52,601 nucleotides of DNA from Acidipropionibacterium jensenii DSM 20535 (lineage in GTDB: Bacteria; Actinomycetota; Actinomycetes; Propionibacteriales; Propionibacteriaceae). How positions within the stretch are numbered: position 1 is the first letter of the stretch; the number at the start of each line of letters is the position of its first letter. Below are positions 47,316 to 52,601 of the stretch, in pieces. The stretch spans positions 1 through 52,601 of the forward strand of contig NZ_AUDD01000019.1 in assembly GCF_000425285.1 (NCBI RefSeq), given 5' to 3'. Below the pieces are notes generated by a model, which was given only the letters and a program-made list of their open reading frames with translations, had not been told where the DNA came from and searched no databases. Both the position numbers and the translations under genes were made by a program.

Positions 47316-49643
47316 ATGTCCTGGAGCCCGCTGCGGTGGGTGTCGCGTCCAGTGACCCCGCACCTGGACCGCACGGCCGATGTCATCGGCTGTTTCATGA
47401 ATGGCCTGGGTCTGCTCTGGGGAATCGGCGCCACCGGATTCCAGTGGTTCCACCACCAGTTGACGCCGCGCGACGGCGTCATCGTCGCCACCCTGCTGCC
47501 CCTCACCGCGATCACGACGGGATGGATCGCGACCGCGGTCGTCCGGAGGTGCAGCGCCCGCGTTCCCCTGGTGGTGCACACCGCGGTGTGCTTCCTCTCG
47601 GTGCTGGTCTTCCTGGGGTTCTGGGAGGCCTCCCCGGGGCAGTTCCTCTCCCCGATGACCTTCGCCGTCGAGCTCGGTGCCGCCGCGGCCTGGACCTGCC
47701 TCACCTGGCCGGTGGCCGTCGTCGACCAGCTGTTCACGGTGAGTCTCGGCGGCGTGGTGATGGCCCGGACCGGGGCGGTGGGCCAGATCGAGGCCGTCGT
47801 CCTCAATATCGGCAACTCGGCCTACTACGGTGCGATCGGGCTGGTGGCGACGATGGCGTGGACCGCCATCGTCTCGGCCGTCCAGATGGCCCAGCGCGCC
47901 AGCGACAGCTCCGCGGCAGCGGTCTCCCAGCTCGTCACTGCCCAGGAGGCCGCCGCGGCGTCGAGTCGGTGGGACGGCGTCATCCACGATCACGTGCTCA
48001 ACGCCCTGGCCACGGTGGCCCATCCGGGACTGGTCTGCGAGCAGGCCGCCCGGACACTGTCGCGCGAGGCTCTTGACGCCCTCAGTCAGGACCAGATCCA
48101 TCCCCCGGCGAGGGGCCTGTCCGCAAGACTGGTCGACGCCGCCCGGTTGCGCGGACTGGACGCCGACATCGACATCACCGGGGAACCGCCGTCGTCGATC
48201 GTCGGCGTTCTGGGACGAGCTGCCGAGGAGGCGCTCACCAACATCTCCCGACATGCCGGGACGGCGTCTGTGCGGGTGACAGGGCGGTTCACGCCGGAAC
48301 ATGCCGAACTCGTCATCAGGGACGACGGATGCGGATTCGACCCCGACCGGGTGCCCGATACCCGGCACGGCCTGCGGGGATCGATCGTCAGCGCGATGGA
48401 GGTCAGAGGGGGCCGGGCCCGGATCGACTCGGCCCGGGGCCGGGGCACGACCATCACCCTGCTGTGGGACGATCCCCGAACCGAACCGGTTCATCTGGCG
48501 CGGTTCTGGTCCTTCCGCGCGATGGTCGTCTTTCTGGCTCAGGCCCTGGCCATCAGCCTGTTTCTCGGCTGGTTCGTGAGCGAGGACGTCATCGAGACCA
48601 GAGTGCAGATCGGGTTGACGGTCGTGCTCATCGGCCTCGTGGTCGCCGCCTTCTGCTGGGGTCCACTCGGTCGCAACGCCAAGGTCGTCATCACGGTGCT
48701 GACGGTGTGCTGCCAGGTCGCGATGCTCGGGAATCTGCGCACCGGCACGGTCCAGTCCTGGCAGGAGTGGTTCATCGGATTCGGGCTGGGAGTGTTCGCC
48801 CCCCTCGCATGGCGGACCATGAGGAGATCCTGGGCGGTCGTGGTGGTGGCGAGCTGGCCGGTGGTGACAGTGGTCGGCACCCTGATCAACGGGGCGAGTC
48901 CCTTCTGGGTGATGCTGAGCAGGGGAAGCTCCTACACCTGGCCGTTGACCCTCACCATCGCCGCGGCCTGGGCGGGACGCAGCATGAGGAGCTCCCTGCG
49001 CGAGATCGCTCACAGCCACCAGGCGACCCTCGACACCCTCCGACGACGGGCCCGCGCCGATGCCACCCGACACGAGACCGAGCGGCGGCTGGCCACCATC
49101 AAGGGGGCGCCGATGGAGATGCTCGACTACCTGGCCTGCGGAGGAGCGATCACCGGATCGGTGAAGCAGCAGTGCAGCCTGTTGGAGGCCTCCACCCGCG
49201 ACCTCCTGGTGGCCCCCTTCATCCTCGACCACACCATGCAGGCCCAGTTCCAGCGGGCCCGACGCCGGGGAACCCGGGTCACCATCACCGGCGGCGAGGC
49301 GATCGAGGATGCGTCCCTGGACGCCGCCCAGGCCTTCCGGCGGGCCTGCGCGATCCTGGCGGAGGTGGCCGGAGCCGGCCAGCGGCTCACCTGCCGCTGG
49401 CATCCCGGCGCCGAGGGGGACGCCGCCACCGTGGCGCTGGTCAGTGAGAACGGTGCGACGGTCGGTGACGTCGTCGACTCCACGGGCGAGCAGGGTGGGC
49501 AGTCCTGGCGGCAGACCGTTCTCGCACGGCTTCGGGACGCCACCGGGAGGAGCACGCCGGGCACGGCGGGCACGGCGAGCCCGGTGCCCATCGAGATCAT
49601 CGACGCCGATGGGGATCTCCTGGTCCTGATCGGCGCCGTATGA
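47316..49643 (+). CDS. Double-module sensor histidine kinase (NarL/DesK type)
   Basis: A 775-residue membrane kinase. Module 1 has about five hydrophobic segments (20-195), an H-box with His224 in DGVIHDHVLNALATVAH, an N-box EEALTNISRHA, the G1 box RDDGCGFDP and G2 RHGLRGS, so it should be active. Module 2 (about 395-770) has further hydrophobic segments (400-555) and a cytoplasmic part with a helical SHQATLDTLRRRARADATRHE stretch. It lacks recognisable N- and G-boxes, so it looks like a degenerate kinase copy. Start ATG 47316 follows GTGAGG. The partner is probably the regulator at 51304. Confidence 0.82.
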   Translation: MSWSPLRWVSRPVTPHLDRTADVIGCFMNGLGLLWGIGATGFQWFHHQLTPRDGVIVATLLPLTAITTGWIATAVVRRCSARVPLVVHTAVCFLSVLVFLGFWEASPGQFLSPMTFAVELGAAAAWTCLTWPVAVVDQLFTVSLGGVVMARTGAVGQIEAVVLNIGNSAYYGAIGLVATMAWTAIVSAVQMAQRASDSSAAAVSQLVTAQEAAAASSRWDGVIHDHVLNALATVAHPGLVCEQAARTLSREALDALSQDQIHPPARGLSARLVDAARLRGLDADIDITGEPPSSIVGVLGRAAEEALTNISRHAGTASVRVTGRFTPEHAELVIRDDGCGFDPDRVPDTRHGLRGSIVSAMEVRGGRARIDSARGRGTTITLLWDDPRTEPVHLARFWSFRAMVVFLAQALAISLFLGWFVSEDVIETRVQIGLTVVLIGLVVAAFCWGPLGRNAKVVITVLTVCCQVAMLGNLRTGTVQSWQEWFIGFGLGVFAPLAWRTMRRSWAVVVVASWPVVTVVGTLINGASPFWVMLSRGSSYTWPLTLTIAAAWAGRSMRSSLREIAHSHQATLDTLRRRARADATRHETERRLATIKGAPMEMLDYLACGGAITGSVKQQCSLLEASTRDLLVAPFILDHTMQAQFQRARRRGTRVTITGGEAIEDASLDAAQAFRRACAILAEVAGAGQRLTCRWHPGAEGDAATVALVSENGATVGDVVDSTGEQGGQSWRQTVLARLRDATGRSTPGTAGTASPVPIEIIDADGDLLVLIGAV

Positions 49644-49653
49644 CGGCCGGGTC

Positions 49654-49890
49654 TCACAGGATCGTGCTGGCCACGAGGATCCCGGCAATGATGTCGACGA
49701 CTCCCAGAACCATCCAGCCGGTTGATCTCACGCTCAGGCTGCTGGCCTTGCCCGCCTGCCAGATCACCAGAACTCCGAAGACCGGGCCCGCCAGCAGGAA
49801 CCCGGTCACCGCGAGGATGCCCGCGTTGCGCCTGTGCTGGAGCCCCTCGCTCCGCTGAGCCGATCTCCTTGGGACAGTTCCTTGGAACAC
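49654..49890 (-). CDS. Small two-helix membrane protein
   Basis: A 78-residue protein with a basic, polar N-terminus (VFQGTVPRRSAQRSE) and two hydrophobic segments, GILAVTGFLLAGPVFGVLVI and GWMVLGVVDIIAGILVASTI, joined by a short polar loop with Lys/Ser/Arg. I chose GTG 49890 because a GGAG site lies 8 nt upstream; another in-frame GTG lies at 49917. No family recognised. It is convergent with the kinase and diverges from the anchored protein, sharing the intergenic region with the inverted repeat at 50097. Confidence 0.6.
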   Translation of the reverse strand: MFQGTVPRRSAQRSEGLQHRRNAGILAVTGFLLAGPVFGVLVIWQAGKASSLSVRSTGWMVLGVVDIIAGILVASTIL

Positions 49891-50096
49891 TGGTGATTCT
49901 CCATCTCCTGTGCACACCTGTCGGGGAGAGGATCCTGAACCCGAGGTGATTCCCGGAGAATCGGTCGAGTTATGATGTCAGGCGTCAATCGCCAGCCCCC
50001 GTGAAAAGGGTATGAATTGAGGGGATCCGTGGTCCAGAGACCATCCGTCCCCGATCCCGGGTACACGAGAAACAGGCGCACAGGCTTCTCCCGATC

Positions 50097-50117
50097 TGTC
50101 CCCTCAACAGGGGATGG
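50097..50117. promoter_or_regulatory. Shared inverted repeat, copy 2, before the membrane-anchored protein
   Basis: TGTCCCC-TCAAC-AGGGGATGG lies 54 bp before the start at 50151. A half-site-like CCATCCGTCCCC lies at 50041-50052. Confidence 0.65.
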
Positions 50118-50150
50118 TCGGGGGTGGGCACACCTCAGTAGCCTCGCCTC

Positions 50151-51146
50151 ATGTCGTCATATCGCCCCGCAGCCAGATTCGTTCCTGCGCCGGGTTGGCC
50201 GGCGTCACCGGAGCCGGGATATCTTCCCCCATTGGGCTGGATTCCTGACCCACAATGGCCGGATCCCCCGAAGGGATGGGTGTTCTATGTCGACAGTGCC
50301 GGACACCCGGCCGCACCGCCCGCAGGGGCATGGGTGCCTGCTCCTGGACGCACCCCGCTGCGAGAGAGGATCGGGCGCAGGTGGCTGGTCGCAGCCGGCG
50401 TCGGGGTGGTGGTTCTCGCACTGGCGCTCGGCGGCGGGTTCTGGTGGCTGAACAGGCAACCCACGATGGCTCCCGACGAGGCGGGCAACGTCTTCTCACC
50501 AGCGATCATGGGTCTCACCAACAACTCGTACTACGGCAGCATCGACGGCAATGGCCAGTACTCCGGTGACGAGGTCAGGGCGAACCTGAGTCGGACAAAG
50601 TTTCACGGCGACGCCCTCAACTCCTGCATCAGTGCTGTCAAGCAGAAGATGACTCATGTGGACATGCTGCAAGTGCTCGCATCATCTCAGCGGCCGACTG
50701 ATCATTATCTGTTCGGACCGGCCTGGGGTCATTCTCAGTCGAGAACCGTACTGGGTGCAGTACTCGCATTCGACTCGCCACGAGATGCGGAGGACGCCCT
50801 CGGCGATCTGGACTACTGGAAACCGTGTCTCACGATGAACACCGCGCAGAACAACTCCGGGGCGACCGATGAGACCCATGACCAGGGCAGGAAGAACGGG
50901 GCCGACTGGGTAGCTCTCGAGATGCGGACGACATTCTCCACCAATGGTGATGCACTGCCCACCGAGGGCTCGAGCTCCTCCTCTGGACTGGCGACAGGAG
51001 GGTGCCTCGTACGTTATGGAAATACCATCACTCTGGCGGCCAGGAAGGCCGAGGACAAGGGCGGCGCCGGCTCGCCATCGCTGTCCGACATCGACTGCGC
51101 CGGGTTCGCGCAGAGGGTCAGCAGTCGCATCGACCACCTGGCCTGA
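50151..51146 (+). CDS. Membrane-anchored protein of unknown function
   Basis: A 331-residue protein with a Pro/Trp-rich cytoplasmic N-terminus (about 1-70; PGYLPPLGWIPDPQWPDPPKGW resembles DUF2510-like PGWYPDP repeats). It has one hydrophobic segment (about 78-100) and an extracytoplasmic domain. The exterior part has two or three Cys pairs (around NSCISAVK, WKPCLTMN and GGCLVRYG) and a Ser-rich loop (GSSSSSGLATG). No enzymatic motif is visible. It lies between the kinase and the response regulator and has copy 2 of the inverted repeat upstream. Confidence 0.65.
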   Translation: MSSYRPAARFVPAPGWPASPEPGYLPPLGWIPDPQWPDPPKGWVFYVDSAGHPAAPPAGAWVPAPGRTPLRERIGRRWLVAAGVGVVVLALALGGGFWWLNRQPTMAPDEAGNVFSPAIMGLTNNSYYGSIDGNGQYSGDEVRANLSRTKFHGDALNSCISAVKQKMTHVDMLQVLASSQRPTDHYLFGPAWGHSQSRTVLGAVLAFDSPRDAEDALGDLDYWKPCLTMNTAQNNSGATDETHDQGRKNGADWVALEMRTTFSTNGDALPTEGSSSSSGLATGGCLVRYGNTITLAARKAEDKGGAGSPSLSDIDCAGFAQRVSSRIDHLA

Positions 51147-51185
51147 CAGACCCGCGTCACTCACGCCGCGCCGTACCGGCGGGGT

Positions 51186-51219
51186 CCGGACCTGTCCCCT
51201 GTTCAGGGGACAGGTCCGG
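51186..51219. promoter_or_regulatory. Shared inverted repeat, copy 3, before the response regulator
   Basis: A perfect 16-bp stem (51186-51201 with 51204-51219) with a TT centre contains TGTCCCC-TGTTC-AGGGGACAGG (51193-51214). It is 40 bp beyond the stop of the anchored-protein gene and 85-118 bp before the regulator start, so it may also end the former transcript. Confidence 0.75.
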
Positions 51220-51303
51220 CATCTCCCCTTGCCCGGCACGACCGGAGTGACCACTTTTCGCTCACTGCCACCGAGCGTTACCGTGTCGTGTCACCATGCT
51301 GGC

Positions 51304-52035
51304 GTGACAAGCATGATGCACGCTGATAACGGACCGTCTGCTGCTCGCCGTTCGGCCGCCGCGCCGTCGAGCAAGCCCCCGACCGGCTGTGAGCATTCGC
51401 TTGTCCTGGCTGCCGTCGACGACGTCCCGGTCCTGCTCGAGGGGGTGCGCGTCGTCCTGGCGACACGGATGCCGATCGCCGACTACACCTGCGCGGCCAC
51501 CGTCGACGAGCTGCTGGCCAGCGGCATCCGACCCGACGTCGTGCTGCTCGACATCCGTCTCAACGACGGCTCCCTGCCGCACCAGAACGTCACCCGGATC
51601 GTGAGGGATCTCGGTGCGCCGGTGCTGATGTTCTCCCAGGAGGCGCAGCCCAGCGTTCTGCAGGCCTGTCTTGCTGCCGGTGCGGCCGGGATGCTGGAGA
51701 AGAACGCCGACGCCGACACCCTCGCCGAGGCGGTGGCCACCGTCGCCGGTGGCGAGCCCTGGCTGTCCCAGGAGTGGGCCCAGGTGGTGTCCGACCCGAC
51801 CTGGATCATGCCGCACCTGGCAGAACGCGAGCAGGAGGCACTCAGGCTCTTCGCGGCCGGACTGAAGGCCGCCACCATCGCCCGCAGGATGGGCGTCCAG
51901 GGTGACACCGTCGGAACCTGGCTCAAGCGCATCCGGGGCAAGTACATCGCGGCGGGCAGGCCCGCCCCGACCCGGACCGATCTGTACATCAGGGCAGTGG
52001 AGGACGGGTACTGCGAGGGCCCCCAGCCTCACTGA
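51304..52035 (+). CDS. Two-component response regulator, LuxR type
   Basis: A 243-residue DNA-binding regulator. The receiver domain (about 31-150) has acidic residues at LAAVDDVPVLLEG, phosphoacceptor Asp83 in VVLLDIRLNDG, and the switch lysine in GMLEKNAD. The LuxR-type HTH (about 165-215) includes LAEREQEALRLFAAGLKAATIARRMGV and TWLKRIRGKY. Start is uncertain: GTG 51304 or ATG 51313/51316; none has a strong ribosome site. Copy 3 of the shared inverted repeat lies upstream, consistent with autoregulation. Confidence 0.85.
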   Translation: MTSMMHADNGPSAARRSAAAPSSKPPTGCEHSLVLAAVDDVPVLLEGVRVVLATRMPIADYTCAATVDELLASGIRPDVVLLDIRLNDGSLPHQNVTRIVRDLGAPVLMFSQEAQPSVLQACLAAGAAGMLEKNADADTLAEAVATVAGGEPWLSQEWAQVVSDPTWIMPHLAEREQEALRLFAAGLKAATIARRMGVQGDTVGTWLKRIRGKYIAAGRPAPTRTDLYIRAVEDGYCEGPQPH

Positions 52036-52111
52036 GGCGCACCCTCGTGCGCGCCGATGATCTGCCCGCGAGTGGTCCACGACGGCCACCGTGGCGTCTG
52101 TTGCGAGTCCT

Positions 52112-52128
52112 GGCCCCCAGTGGGGGCC
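52112..52128 (+). terminator. Terminator of the response regulator gene
   Basis: GGCCCCCA-G-TGGGGGCC, an 8-bp perfect stem with a very short centre, 76 bp beyond the regulator stop. Confidence 0.55.
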
Positions 52129-52169
52129 GGCGTCTGGACCGGACCTCCGACCTGACTTGTTGCATTGGC

Positions 52170-52601
52170 TTAGTGCCCCGCATCGGACTCGATCGCGTTG
52201 ATGATGGCGCGGGCCTCGGGTGTGGTCTGGGGCTTGATGGTGTGAAGCGAGCCGTTGATCTCCAGGGTCGCTGAGCGTAGTGGGGCGAGGGTATGGACGA
52301 TCCGTTTGACCGACAGGCCGGTGACCTGTCGTAGGTAACGCGAGACTGCCAGGGCGGCGAATGCCGTGGTCAGGTGGGCCTCGATGGAGTCAGAGAGCCG
52401 GTGGAAGATGGGCCGGGCCCGCAGGTCGGACTTGGCCATGCGGAAGGAGTCCTCGACGTGCCAGAGGTCGTGGTAGGCCCCGATCACCTGGACCGGAGTC
52501 ATCACCGATACTGGAATATTGGTCACGTATCCCTTCAACCCGACCAGTTGGCGGGCCCGGTCGATCGCCTTGTGATCCAAGGACAAGCCGTTCGCCGATG
52601 C
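52170..52601 (-). CDS. IS1634-family transposase, C-terminal part (cut by window edge)
   Basis: The minus strand is open from the right edge and gives 143 residues ending IINAIESDAGH. The segment YHDLWHVEDSFRMAKSDLRARPIFH is typical of IS1634 (IS1549-like) transposases and includes a catalytic-type Glu; the following SIEAHLTTAFAALAVSRYL helix fits the family. The N-terminal part is outside the window, so an intact or broken state cannot be judged. No inverted repeat was identified in the 134 bp before it. Confidence 0.85.
   Translation of the reverse strand, partial: ASANGLSLDHKAIDRARQLVGLKGYVTNIPVSVMTPVQVIGAYHDLWHVEDSFRMAKSDLRARPIFHRLSDSIEAHLTTAFAALAVSRYLRQVTGLSVKRIVHTLAPLRSATLEINGSLHTIKPQTTPEARAIINAIESDAGH

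Overview
The window is a GC-rich stretch of a high-GC Gram-positive (actinobacterial) chromosome that spans the replication origin. The inference of a Propionibacteriaceae-like host (for example Acidipropionibacterium or a relative) rests on the gene order, the perfect actinobacterial parS sites, the TTGTCCACA-type DnaA boxes and the protein sequences. No search could be run to fix the species. Both ends of the window lie in truncated insertion sequences: an IS481-family transposase at the left edge and an IS1634-family transposase at the right edge.

Left arm (about 0.3-13 kb). A mannitol PTS operon on the minus strand (small EIIB, mtlA EIICB, mtlF EIIA, mtlD) has every gene overlapping the next, and faces a divergent PRD-type activator, mtlR. 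A 17-bp-stem terminator separates mtlR from a convergent block: DUF3566 protein, gyrA and gyrB. A BadF/GlcNAc-kinase-like gene, a GH2 beta-mannosidase and manA (mannose-6-phosphate isomerase) are lodged between gyrB and the rest of the replication cluster.

Origin core (about 17-31 kb). dciA, recF, a DUF6226-like gene, dnaN and a two-gene MacB-type ABC exporter all run leftward away from oriC. oriC (about 25.49-25.77 kb) is followed by dnaA, which runs toward it. The divergent operon rpmH-rnpA-yidD-yidC-khpB(jag) follows to the right. The usual actinobacterial order rpmH / dnaA-dnaN-recF-dciA-gyrB-gyrA is therefore recognisable but interrupted in three places. This arm also holds a 72-bp perfect palindrome and two minisatellite-like tandem repeats.

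Partition region (about 31-43 kb). After a 1.2-kb gene-poor stretch come rsmG, a 1.4-kb gap with parS and DnaA boxes, parA and parB, a second gap, and then a leftward run: PLP aminotransferase, a D-Ala-D-Ala ligase homologue, SURF1, a class I glutamine amidotransferase and a DUF3817 membrane protein. A GNAT-like gene diverges from the aminotransferase. Three perfect parS sites lie 8-13 kb from oriC.

Right arm (about 43.5-52 kb). A GntR/UTRA regulator, an iolE-like inosose dehydratase and a divergent zinc alcohol dehydrogenase are followed by a signalling locus. That locus is a large double-module histidine kinase, a small two-helix membrane protein, a membrane-anchored protein and a LuxR-type response regulator. 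Upstream of the kinase, the anchored protein and the regulator lies the same inverted repeat (TGTCCCC, 4-5 nt, AGGGGA), which is the best candidate in the window for an undescribed regulatory system. A second pattern is that perfect DnaA boxes, often as inverted pairs, occur outside oriC inside poorly conserved coding segments and upstream of parA.
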